A stretch of 64,000 nucleotides of DNA. It comes from Prochlorococcus marinus str. MIT 9313 (GTDB lineage Bacteria > Cyanobacteriota > Cyanobacteriia > PCC-6307 > Cyanobiaceae). The stretch covers positions 1,305,347 through 1,369,346 of the forward strand of contig NC_005071.1 in the NCBI RefSeq assembly GCF_000011485.1. Direction: 5' to 3'. Position 1 is the stretch's first letter. Every line of letters begins with the position of its first letter. Position numbers and translations under genes: made by a program. This document shows, one piece after another, positions 1 through 8,797 of this stretch. The notes beneath the pieces are model-generated. The model searched no databases and had not been told where the DNA came from. It saw nothing but the letters and a program-made list of their open reading frames with translations.

Positions 1-1
1 G

Positions 2-646
<645 letters not shown>

Positions 647-675
647 CCTCTAAAAGGAGCAAAGCCCTTGATCAT

Positions 676-1713
<1,038 letters not shown>

Positions 1714-1762
1714 CTATAAAACTAAGCGCTGAGCTTCACTCTCGACGCAAGCAAAACAAAAC

Positions 1763-2161
1763 TCAGCGCCAGATGACCCTCAAGCGATTCGGGGCGATCC
1801 ACTGATCATGCTCGTCCATCAGACGAATGCCGCCTCCAAGGGTGAACAAGCGATCAAAACGTTGCTGAAGGGTGTTCAGCTGAGCAGATTCAAGGTTCAA
1901 GACGGCGACAAGTTCACCATGACGATCAAGACGTTCCTGATAAGCGATTGAGAGCTTGACCAGAGTCACAACACAAAGAGAAACCAGTCCAAGCTTCATG
2001 GTCAATGCCAAAAGGCTGAAATTAATCTCTCTGCGCTGCTCTTGCAGCTGCAACGTAGACGCCATGGTGACTGCATCCATCACCTCAGGATGCATCTGCT
2101 TACGGCGTCGCCGAGCTGTGCTTTTCTGTTTTGACCTGGGTCTAGCCAGGGAGGAGCCCAA
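1763..2161 (-). CDS. Small single-pass membrane protein, unknown
   Basis: I do not recognise the family. The 132-residue product has a very basic N-terminus (an RRRRK run near residues 17-22), one hydrophobic segment near residues 50-68, then an amphipathic, coiled-coil-like stretch with leucines and glutamines, and a short C-terminal domain ending in VIWR. The layout recalls FtsL/DivIC-type bitopic proteins, but that is only shape. The open frame begins with TTG at 2161; the first ATG is residue 23 (MHPEV), which would remove the basic tail. It lies upstream of por on the same strand with an 82-bp gap. Confidence 0.6.
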   Translation of the reverse strand: MGSSLARPRSKQKSTARRRRKQMHPEVMDAVTMASTLQLQEQRREINFSLLALTMKLGLVSLCVVTLVKLSIAYQERLDRHGELVAVLNLESAQLNTLQQRFDRLFTLGGGIRLMDEHDQWIAPNRLRVIWR

Positions 2162-2242
2162 GTTTATTCAACGGTTGACCGCTTGTAGCGCAGCAAACCT
2201 CAACTGCCAAGGGGCTAGACCCAATTAGTTTTAGGGCCTCAA

Positions 2243-2353
2243 TCAAGCCTCATGAAGGGTTACGCCAAGGCGAAGAGCTAGCACACCGCAATGAAAAACA
2301 ACCACGAGGCACAAACCGGCCAAGTCGACATTTGCAATATCAGTGATGCCCAT
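2243..2353 (-). CDS. Possible 36-residue membrane peptide
   Basis: An ATG-initiated frame encodes MGITDIANVD followed by a hydrophobic helix (LAGLCLVVVF) and a short polar tail ending in HEA. The shape is like the one-helix photosynthetic peptides of cyanobacteria, but the sequence matches none I know. There is no Shine-Dalgarno sequence. A competing frame with a better GAGGAG site starts upstream, at the ATG near 2382. Treat as a candidate only. Confidence 0.2.
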   Translation of the reverse strand: MGITDIANVDLAGLCLVVVFHCGVLALRLGVTLHEA

Positions 2354-2403
2354 GATGGAAGGGGAACGCTAGAAGCATCCATATTCTCCTCGCAAAACGG
2401 TAC

Positions 2404-2601
2404 CTAAGACCAGTCTTCGCAAAGGCCTGTCACACCTATCAATGGCAACTCCTCCGTCGAATGGCATTGATCGATCAATCTCCCCACCATCCACTGACTA
2501 GAAAGACGCCTCTCAAAGCCCATTGAGAGCAAGCTCTCGCAGCGACTTTCTCGGAGGGAAAGGGTTCCTGAGATCAACTCATCAATAACGCCTTGCAGCA
2601 A
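2404..2601 (-). CDS. Possible 65-residue protein, unknown
   Basis: This is a TTG-initiated frame of 65 residues lying 55 bp downstream of the transporter gene on the same strand. It is slightly acidic with a helical pattern (VIDELI, RLIDQCH, STEELPL) and no membrane segment or motif. Codon use looks protein-like, but there is no ATG near the N-terminus and no family I recognise. It could be a small cotranscribed gene or chance. Confidence 0.25.
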   Translation of the reverse strand: MLQGVIDELISGTLSLRESRCESLLSMGFERRLSSQWMVGRLIDQCHSTEELPLIGVTGLCEDWS

Positions 2602-2656
2602 AAAACATGGGCTCTTGAAACGCGGGGCTTAGCACTGAAACTTGCACTAGGAATAG

Positions 2657-3424
2657 TTAATGCCCCATCGCAAGGATCAGGGCCTGACGGCCAGTGCCAA
2701 AAGCAAGCAACAGCACGAGTGTTCTCAACATCCATGCCAAACTCTTGCCAGAAACCCGTTGAAGTCGAGACGCTGACCAATGAGCGGCCAGAGCCGCCAC
2801 GCCACCGAGCAACAGCCCAATCCCTACAGAGCCCCGACCCTCGCTAAGAAACTGTAAAGAGGCCGCAGTCGCTGAACATGTCACAGCCAGGGTGCTTAAA
2901 CGGATCGCCAAGTGAATAGGAACAGCCAAGCCATTCACCATCAAAGGCACCATCAACAAACCACCCCCCAAACCAAGCAAGCCTGCGGAAAATCCTGCGA
3001 CACCGCCAACGAGCGCAAGACCCGGCAAAAAAAGAGTGGATTTGAGCTGCTGAGCTGCTTGCTGAGGCTCTGAACGAATCGTGGCAGCCACCACGAGATA
3101 GAGCCCCACCTGAAACGTCAGTAAAAGCCAGCCAGAAACATCTAAACCAATCTTGCTGAACAGCAGTGAAGACAAAAATGCGGCCACTGCGATGCTCAAT
3201 CCAGCCTGAAGCTGAAATCCTCCAGCGAAGAGGTGGGTCAGGCTGCCACTCAACGCAGTAGGAACAATGGCGAAAGTACTGGTGGCCAAAGCCTGATGAG
3301 GGCTAAGCCCCATCCACAGCAGGAGGGGCGCAAAGATCAGACCGCCGCCAATGCCCAGCAGACCAGCCAGACCACCAGCCAACAGCCCCAAAGGCACAAA
3401 CACCAGCCAATCCCACAACACCAT
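2657..3424 (-). CDS. TauE/SafE-family membrane permease
   Basis: The product is an integral membrane protein of 255 residues, typical for the TauE/SafE (DUF81) family, whose members export or import small anions such as sulfite or sulfonates. The two family halves are visible as glycine-rich repeats: GLLGIGGGLIFAPLLL near residues 22-37 and GLLGLGGGLLMVPLMV near 150-165. About eight hydrophobic segments can be counted. I chose ATG at 3424; a GTG sits directly before it. The first 14 codons fall inside the left 73-bp repeat, so the gene is intact but its upstream region has been replaced by the insert. Confidence 0.85.
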   Translation of the reverse strand: MVLWDWLVFVPLGLLAGGLAGLLGIGGGLIFAPLLLWMGLSPHQALATSTFAIVPTALSGSLTHLFAGGFQLQAGLSIAVAAFLSSLLFSKIGLDVSGWLLLTFQVGLYLVVAATIRSEPQQAAQQLKSTLFLPGLALVGGVAGFSAGLLGLGGGLLMVPLMVNGLAVPIHLAIRLSTLAVTCSATAASLQFLSEGRGSVGIGLLLGGVAALAAHWSASRLQRVSGKSLAWMLRTLVLLLAFGTGRQALILAMGH

Positions 3425-3456
3425 CACTGCTCGATGCCGACAGCTGCATCCTGCCT
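3384..3456. repeat. Left copy of 73-bp direct repeat bounding an insert
   Basis: It matches 5508-5580 at 71 of 73 positions; the differences are G/T at 3432 versus 5556 and T/C at 3444 versus 5568. This copy covers the first 14 codons of the TauE-type gene plus about 30 bp upstream. The other copy covers the first eight codons of the lipoate ligase-like gene. Repeat unit plus insert spans 2124 bp. Confidence 0.95.
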
Positions 3457-3661
3457 AGTGGTTGGCTTCTGTTTCGGCGAACACGCCGAACTGCTCACCG
3501 CAACCACGCCGCAGGTGACCCACAGCTTCCATTGTTGCGGCGCCTGTGTAACTAAGACTCGCCCGGGAGTTGATGCGCCAAGACTTGAGTTGTTGCCGTT
3601 AGCTACAGGGAGGCTTACCTATCTGAGCGGAACTGCAGATTCTTGGGTCGCTGCTTGTTAG

Positions 3662-3853
3662 CAACAAGCCATCCAGGCAGCATTGAGAAAAAATGATCCA
3701 AGTGGAGAGCGGCTTCGCGATGGAGAGATCAATGGAACAGCGCATGGCTTGATAGATGAAAGAGGAGAAAGTTTTGATCGTTCAGCCTCCGCTATTGGCT
3801 GGCAGCTCCTCTTAGACCATCCACCAAACCTTGAGTTGCATCACATCGGTTAG
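3662..3853 (+). pseudogene. Open 63-codon stretch, probable gene remnant
   Basis: Directly after an in-frame TAG (3659-3661), 63 codons run to TAG at 3851-3853 with protein-like composition (QAALRKNDPSGERLRDGE, then ASAIGWQLLLDHPP). There is no ATG or GTG near the beginning, and the frame before the TAG is open back through the left repeat. A single nonsense change in an older gene would produce this. I do not recognise the product, and it may be chance. Confidence 0.3.
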
Positions 3854-3962
3854 GCAAGCTTTGCGCTGATCCAAATGTAGGCCTAATTCACAAAGCAAGA
3901 CTGCCCATCACTAATAGACCGAAACTGCTCTATCAAACAGAAGATGAATGCCACTACTCAAC

Positions 3963-3978
3963 TGTGATCAAGATCACA
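3963..3978. promoter_or_regulatory. Perfect CRP-type operator palindrome
   Basis: TGTGATCAAGATCACA fits the cAMP receptor protein consensus TGTGA-N6-TCACA in both half sites, and 14 of the 16 bases form an exact inverted repeat. It is 100 bp upstream of the orphan 408-residue gene. A TATGTG at 4027-4032 could be a -10 element, which would place the site near -68. The cyanobacterial regulator SYCRP1 is known to use this consensus; binding here is inferred. Confidence 0.55.
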
Positions 3979-4036
3979 GGATTAGTTGAGACGGGTCACA
4001 ACCAGATTGATTGCGCGGAGAGAGGGTATGTGCATT

Positions 4037-4053
4037 AGGAGGCGAAAGCCTCT
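4037..4053 (+). promoter_or_regulatory. GNRA hairpin covering an AGGAGG sequence
   Basis: GAGGC-GAAA-GCCTC (4039-4052) makes a tight five-base-pair stem with a GAAA loop, extendable by a G-T pair. Its 5' arm overlaps the only strong ribosome-binding sequence upstream of the 408-residue gene, AGGAGG at 4037-4042. That sequence is 35 bases from the ATG at 4078, too far for normal initiation, and no start codon lies between. Confidence 0.4.
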
Positions 4054-4077
4054 GAAACTCATCAACCCTTTAAAATA

Positions 4078-5304
4078 ATGATTAACAACAACCTCGTTCG
4101 CAATCAAGTCAAAGCTAATTGGGAAGACATAACAAGGAAGCGCGAGGATCATGCAATGACATTTGAATTAGAGAATAAAGTGCCAAGCATCCACCCAAAA
4201 GCAACGAATTGGCTTGACAATAATAATAGCAATTTTAATTTCAACCTTACCAAGGCCTCATCTCTAGTTAACAGTGGATGGGGGAAAAACTACGGCAACC
4301 AATTGCTAGACTCTAATCTATTAGATCCTATCAAGAATCCAAAGATCAAGTCATCTGATTTGATTGACATCGGCAATATTCGCATTCCAGAAATCAACTT
4401 GACTCAGCCACTGGAAATCGAAAACGATCTCATCCAACCTATTAATCCTGATGCTGCCGTTTCAACCGATATCGCGGATAGGCTCATTAACAATAGGGAT
4501 GCAAGGATGGAAAATCTATGGTCTACCATTCGTGGAGGAATGTCTGGACACAACAATGAACATGACGACATACATGTACATGTTGGACAAGAAACTACTA
4601 TTTGGCACGATGGTGGCAGTCTATTTACAATAACCACTGAAGGGGAAGATACATACACAACCGAGACAGATCCCAATGGTGAAAACACTTATTGGAGGAA
4701 TGGGGAAGAGATTAGCGAAGAAGATCATGCATACGGTGATCCCACTGAAGGACAAATTGAAGGGGCAAGAAGCAATCTTGGAAGTCATGCAGGTGGAGAG
4801 GATGAAGGCGAAGGGGGCTGGTGGGATAGTTTTTGGGATTGGGTGACGGGTAATAACATCACGCCTTATCCAGGACTGGAGGACCCCGGCAGAACACCAT
4901 GGTGGACTACCGCAAATGCCTACAACCTTGATTCACTGATTAACCAAGTTGATCCTCATTTAGCTTCTGAATATCTACTTGAAGAGGTTGTAACAACTTC
5001 ATTAGAGAATAGAATTGTAGACAATTTATTATTGCAAGGCAACAACACCTCTGCCCAGATTGAAGGCACTGACGAACTGACAAACTTCGACAAAGGATTG
5101 CTCGCAAATAAAGTTACCACTAACTTTGAGCATGCCCAAGATTTTGGAGAACCGATCGCCGCTGATCATGATGTCTTCAGCTTTGGTGGAATCACACAAA
5201 GCATGCCTTTATCGTCTTCAGATGAGAACGTTCTTTTAACTGTAGACAATGTCATGCCTCAACAAATGTTGAGCAACAATATGACAACGCCTATCGAGTT
5301 CTAA
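4078..5304 (+). CDS. Orphan acidic, cysteine-free protein of the insert
   Basis: I do not recognise this 408-residue protein. It has no cysteine, is rich in Asn, Asp, Glu, Gly and Thr, and has no signal peptide or membrane helix. The N-terminal third is Asn/Ile-rich. The middle has a His/Asp cluster (HNNEHDDIHVHVG, near residues 159-171), then Thr/Glu strands (TITTEGEDTYTTET). A Gly/Trp patch (GGEDEGEGGWWDSFWDWVTG) lies near 239-258, and the protein ends in a loose Ser/Asn-rich tail closing with PIEF. Acidic, cysteine-free proteins with open C-termini are often type I secretion substrates, but no RTX nonapeptides are present, so that is speculation. The DNA looks more AT-rich than its neighbours. 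It is the only intact gene between the 73-bp repeats. Confidence 0.75.
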   Translation: MINNNLVRNQVKANWEDITRKREDHAMTFELENKVPSIHPKATNWLDNNNSNFNFNLTKASSLVNSGWGKNYGNQLLDSNLLDPIKNPKIKSSDLIDIGNIRIPEINLTQPLEIENDLIQPINPDAAVSTDIADRLINNRDARMENLWSTIRGGMSGHNNEHDDIHVHVGQETTIWHDGGSLFTITTEGEDTYTTETDPNGENTYWRNGEEISEEDHAYGDPTEGQIEGARSNLGSHAGGEDEGEGGWWDSFWDWVTGNNITPYPGLEDPGRTPWWTTANAYNLDSLINQVDPHLASEYLLEEVVTTSLENRIVDNLLLQGNNTSAQIEGTDELTNFDKGLLANKVTTNFEHAQDFGEPIAADHDVFSFGGITQSMPLSSSDENVLLTVDNVMPQQMLSNNMTTPIEF

Positions 5305-5354
5305 TCCAATCAGAAGAGCAGAAAAACTAAAGCTCAGCACTGCAAGCCAAGTGA

Positions 5355-5609
5355 GAGCATCTACAGGTAAATCATGAGTCAATAATAGAGCGGCCACCAC
5401 TTAGCGATTACAACTTTGCAACAGCCCCACTACCTCAAAAAAACTACACCTGGCGTGAGCCGGAGAAACTCAACGAGGTGGAGCGGCTGTTGCTCAAGCG
5501 AGGCCAAAGCCCCAAAGGCACAAACACCAGCCAATCCCACAACACCATCACTGCTCTATGCCGACAGCCGCATCCTGCCTACCTATCTCGCCAGGTCGCG
5601 GCCGCTTGA
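5355..5609 (+). other. Protein-like open frame without a start, next to the right repeat
   Basis: The frame is open from the TGA at 5352-5354 to the TGA at 5607-5609 and has no ATG. The part before the right repeat reads like a real protein (NYTWREPEKLNEVERLLLKR at about 5440-5500). It then enters the repeat in a frame used by neither neighbouring gene. It may be the 3' end of a gene brought in with the insert. In the left repeat the same frame meets TAG at 3456-3458, exactly at the repeat edge. Confidence 0.3.
5508..5580. repeat. Right copy of 73-bp direct repeat bounding an insert
   Basis: This is the partner of 3384-3456, in the same orientation, with 71 of 73 bases identical. It contains the ATG at 5558 and the first eight codons of the lipoate ligase-like gene, plus a severed copy of the first 14 codons of the TauE-type gene on the other strand. 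Confidence 0.95.
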
Positions 5610-6400
5610 TCTCCCCTTTGCGATTGTCTGGCCCAGAACAGATGGCCCTCGATGAAGTGCTGCTCGAGGCTTACCAATCAGATGCGAAACCACTACCAAC
5701 ACTGCGCTTCTATCAATGGAAAGGTCCATGGCTTTCCCTTGGTCGCAACCAACGCCACTGGCCAGAGCACTGGAATGCCCTAGCCAAACGAGGAGATCTA
5801 CAGCTGGTTCGCCGACCCAGTGGCGGTAGTGCAGTCCTGCATGCAGGAGGGCTCACTTATGCACTGATCTGGCCCTCTCCTCCCCGCCAGAGACAACAAG
5901 CCTATAAACAAGCTTGTCAATGGCTCATAAGGGGCTTTAAAGAGCTCGAATTACCTTTGCAATTTGGCGATCACCCAGCCAGGGGGGCCAGCGAGAGTAA
6001 CTGCTTCGCCACAGCCACAGCCGCTGATCTGGTGGATTCTCAGGGTCACAAACGCATCGGCAGTGCACAACTCTGGCGTCAGGGTCATCTCCTTCAACAT
6101 GGCGAAATCATCCTGAATCCCCCTCAAAGACTCTGGCGAGAAGTCTTCGATTGCGAACCACCTAGCGACGCACCAGCATCAATCCCCAGGCAAGAGCTGA
6201 GCGATCTCCTGCAAACAACGTTTTGCTCCTGTTGGCCAGAGGTGAACTGGCAAGAGAGCCCTATCACTAACGCTGAATGGGGCTCAGTTGCCAACAAAGC
6301 ACCGAACTATGAAGTACTGCTGGATGCCTCAGGCTGCTCAACCAATCCGCCAGAGACCATCGACTCCACAACTTTAGGCAGTGCCATTCCCAGGGGATAG
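5558..6400 (+). CDS. Lipoate-protein ligase / octanoyltransferase family (LplA/LipM)
   Basis: The 280-residue product belongs to the biotin/lipoate A/B ligase fold and should attach lipoyl or octanoyl groups to a lysine of 2-oxoacid dehydrogenase E2 or glycine cleavage H protein. Visible motifs are PEQMALDE near residues 25-32, RRPSGGSAVLH near 87-97 and the lysine loop KRIGSAQ near 168-174. A cysteine in ESNCFATAT before the lysine motif is where LipM-type octanoyltransferases carry their nucleophile, so LipM is as likely as LplA. The start at 5558 lies inside the right repeat. The last 94 bp overlap the convergent protease gene. Confidence 0.8.
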   Translation: MPTAASCLPISPGRGRLISPLRLSGPEQMALDEVLLEAYQSDAKPLPTLRFYQWKGPWLSLGRNQRHWPEHWNALAKRGDLQLVRRPSGGSAVLHAGGLTYALIWPSPPRQRQQAYKQACQWLIRGFKELELPLQFGDHPARGASESNCFATATAADLVDSQGHKRIGSAQLWRQGHLLQHGEIILNPPQRLWREVFDCEPPSDAPASIPRQELSDLLQTTFCSCWPEVNWQESPITNAEWGSVANKAPNYEVLLDASGCSTNPPETIDSTTLGSAIPRG

Positions 6401-7554
6401 GTGTTCTGACGGCGAGCAGCTTCGAGAAACTGAACAGGAAGCCTTACCCCAAGACGCTTAAGCACAGCTTCGGAGAGATCAATTCGATCTAATGTTCCGC
6501 AAGGGAGACCAGCGACATTAAAGACAAGAAGCCTGCCCTCCTCAGCCTGTTCTAGTGCCATCACCGCCTGCCATAACGGGGCTTTCTCGCCAATGGCAGG
6601 CAACTCAGATATCGGCTTCATGTGATCCGCCAGGCATTGCCGATCCCATTGCTGCACAGGCAATTCTTTTAAGGGTTGGTCCGTCATGTAACCAACCCAA
6701 CGACCAGAGCGACAAACCAAAACCCACTCCTGAGGAGACTGCTCCTCGCTGCCAGACAAACGCAACTGACTAAGCCTGCGCAGCGACTGGTCATCTTCAA
6801 GCACACGGAAGTTGCGCCCAGCCGCCTGGCCTACGTTGAGCTCACGCAAGACCTTCTGCAAGGCAAGTAGCTGGGTTTGAGAGCGAGATGCACCGAGACC
6901 AAACCAACCGAGCATCAACAGCCAAAGCCCACCAATCCCACCACCTTTAAAGAAGAGCAACCAACCCCCCAACACCATTGCCGAGAGAGATAGGGCACGG
7001 CCAGTTGCGGTGGCGACCTGGACACCCTTCCTCTGACTGCCAGTCCACTGCCAGACCAAAGCCTTAAGGATCAAGCCTCCATCAAGAGGCAACCCAGGCA
7101 GCAAATTAAAAAGGGCTAGCAACAAATTGAGCCCACCCAACTGACCAACGAGATTGGCAAGCAGCGGATTGACGTGATCAGCTGCATACACCCCTCCAGT
7201 CAGCAAGGCAACAGCCAAGACCAAGCTCACCAATGGTCCCGCTGCAGCAACCCTTAAAGAGGCCATCGGTGTCGAGCACTCCCTCTCAACGCTGGCAACA
7301 CCTCCCAGGAAAAAAAGCGTGATGCTGCGAACCTTGACCCCCTCACGCAGTGCAACCAAAGAGTGGCCTAGCTCATGCAGGAGAACAGACAAAAACAACA
7401 GCAGGGCCGTGATCAACCCCAGACCCCAGCTGATCCAAGCTGGAAGCGAAGATTCAGCTGCAGCGGACACCTGGTTTTGTGAAATCCAAGTAAAAAGCAA
7501 CAGGATCACAAACCAGCTGGGATGAACCCTTAAAGGGATTCCCCGAATCTTCAT
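6307..7554 (-). CDS. Site-2 protease (M50) with C-terminal CBS pair
   Basis: This is an intramembrane zinc metalloprotease of 415 residues. The zinc motif HELGH is at residues 60-64 in a hydrophobic helix, and the third ligand is Asp158 in LPGLPLDGG. Several membrane segments lie between residues 10 and 220, and the C-terminal half resembles a pair of CBS domains, which bind adenine nucleotides in relatives. I chose ATG at 7554, preceded by GGAG; the frame is open farther upstream, but that part would run antisense to trpF. Such proteases cut membrane-anchored regulators, and no partner is apparent nearby. The 3' end overlaps the lipoate ligase-like gene. Confidence 0.88.
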   Translation of the reverse strand: MKIRGIPLRVHPSWFVILLLFTWISQNQVSAAAESSLPAWISWGLGLITALLLFLSVLLHELGHSLVALREGVKVRSITLFFLGGVASVERECSTPMASLRVAAAGPLVSLVLAVALLTGGVYAADHVNPLLANLVGQLGGLNLLLALFNLLPGLPLDGGLILKALVWQWTGSQRKGVQVATATGRALSLSAMVLGGWLLFFKGGGIGGLWLLMLGWFGLGASRSQTQLLALQKVLRELNVGQAAGRNFRVLEDDQSLRRLSQLRLSGSEEQSPQEWVLVCRSGRWVGYMTDQPLKELPVQQWDRQCLADHMKPISELPAIGEKAPLWQAVMALEQAEEGRLLVFNVAGLPCGTLDRIDLSEAVLKRLGVRLPVQFLEAARRQNTYPLGMALPKVVESMVSGGLVEQPEASSSTS

Positions 7555-7641
7555 CAGCTCCCAGCCTTCGCCCACCCTTTCATCTCCATCGAGCCGGATC
7601 AGCGGCCAGTAGCAAACCAATCTTAGAAAAGTCTCGAGCCA

Positions 7642-8319
7642 ATGGTCTTGCCTATGGGATCTCCAACATCCACCGCAGTGAAGATCTGCGGTCTTACCAA
7701 CATTGACCAAGCCAAATCGATTGCAGCGCTAGGTGTCGAAGCAATTGGCGTAATCGGCGTAGCAAGCTCACCCCGCTTTGTTGCAGAACAGCAACGACGA
7801 GACCTTTTCGCTCAACTCAACAGCTTCAAGCCAGAACTCCAACGAGTCTGGGTGGTCGCTGATCCAGATGACACCGACCTATCCGAAGCCCTGCAAGGAG
7901 AAGGTGCACCTTCGGCAATCCAGCTTCACGGCCAAGAAACGCCAGAACACTGCGCAAACCTGCGCATCCAACACCCGAACACGCAGTGGTGGAAAGCCCT
8001 GCGCATCCGTAGCCATGAGGATCTCTCCCTTGCCCATACCTATGCAGGCCAGGTCGACGCACTCCTTCTCGATGCATGGAGGCCTGGACAACTTGGTGGC
8101 ACAGGCCATCGACTTCCCCTGAACTGGCTGCATCAAACCTCTTTTGAACTGCCCTGGTGGTTAGCGGGTGGTGTCTCCGCAGAGTGGATTCCAGAACTTT
8201 TGAGCCAGGTAAATCCATGGGGCTTGGACGCCTCAAGCCGTCTCGAGATTTCGCCAGGGATTAAGGATCTAAAACTGGTTGAGGCCCTGGTTGAAGCGGT
8301 ACGTCAGCAGCAAAAATAG
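7642..8319 (+). CDS. trpF: Phosphoribosylanthranilate isomerase
   Basis: It catalyses the Amadori rearrangement of N-(5'-phosphoribosyl)anthranilate in tryptophan synthesis. The 225-residue TIM barrel shows the N-terminal motif VKICGLT, whose cysteine (residue 16) is the general base. The general acid Asp is in ALLLDAW near residue 139, and the phosphate-binding WWLAGGVS and SRLEISPGIKD segments follow. It is divergent from the protease gene, with 87 bp between starts, and stands apart from other trp genes. Confidence 0.95.
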   Translation: MVLPMGSPTSTAVKICGLTNIDQAKSIAALGVEAIGVIGVASSPRFVAEQQRRDLFAQLNSFKPELQRVWVVADPDDTDLSEALQGEGAPSAIQLHGQETPEHCANLRIQHPNTQWWKALRIRSHEDLSLAHTYAGQVDALLLDAWRPGQLGGTGHRLPLNWLHQTSFELPWWLAGGVSAEWIPELLSQVNPWGLDASSRLEISPGIKDLKLVEALVEAVRQQQK

Positions 8320-8505
8320 ATTCAATGATGCAATCAAAGCTCTTAAACAATTTGAGCTGCCGCAGATTTTTTCAATGGGTTGAAATTGAATTTCAATAAT
8401 AAAGAGCGAACAAACAATAAGAATTTCAATCAAATCAATAAAATATGCCTAGCTAAAACTTTGGTCAATGAGACGAGCAAGACCCCAACTGAAGGTTGCT
8501 GCTAA

Positions 8506-8655
8506 TTATTTTTTAGCTTGATCGTTAAGCTGTTCCTGTCTTTGTTGAATTCCAAAAAAAACATTCGCGCCTAACACCAAGACAGTTGCAACTACAATCA
8601 CTCCAATCGCTAATGGGCTCAGATTAAGAGCCATTGCAAACAAAGGCGAAGGCAT
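8506..8655 (-). CDS. 49-residue single-helix membrane protein
   Basis: An ATG-initiated frame encodes a short N-terminus (MPSPLFAMALNLSP), one strong transmembrane helix (LAIGVIVVATVLVLGA) and a polar Gln/Lys-rich tail ending in DQAKK. AGAGG lies three bases before the ATG; a second ATG at residue 8 is an alternative start. Size and shape match the small accessory subunits of photosynthetic and NDH-1 complexes, but I cannot assign it to a known one. It lies between trpF and folE, on the folE strand. Confidence 0.5.
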   Translation of the reverse strand: MPSPLFAMALNLSPLAIGVIVVATVLVLGANVFFGIQQRQEQLNDQAKK

Positions 8656-8797
8656 TGACCTCTAAATTGTAAATACAAGAATTAGCTTGACAGAGTTTCA
8701 TCCACTTGGCTAGTAACAAGCGAAGTGGATACACACATGTTAATCAGACATGGCCATCGCCAAAATGTTCTTTCTTGGCAAGATCTAGAGAGATCTT

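Larger units (their letters stand above)
2162..2656. other. 495-bp stretch without an established gene
   Basis: Between the small membrane protein and the transporter gene there is no long convincing gene. On the minus strand it holds two weak small open frames, listed separately. I see no tRNA or clear terminator hairpin. Confidence 0.5.
3425..4077. other. 653-bp leader half of the insert, no intact gene
   Basis: The stretch runs from the transporter start to the start of the orphan acidic protein. It holds the end of the left repeat, a broken reading frame (3662-3853), a CRP-type palindrome (3963-3978) and a hairpin over an AGGAGG sequence (4037-4053). A TAG at 3659-3661 separates two open segments in one frame, which looks like a decayed gene. 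Confidence 0.6.

Noticed and set aside
7826..8236. 136-codon minus-strand frame inside trpF
   Set aside because: It is fully antisense to a well-supported gene, with Arg/His-rich random composition.
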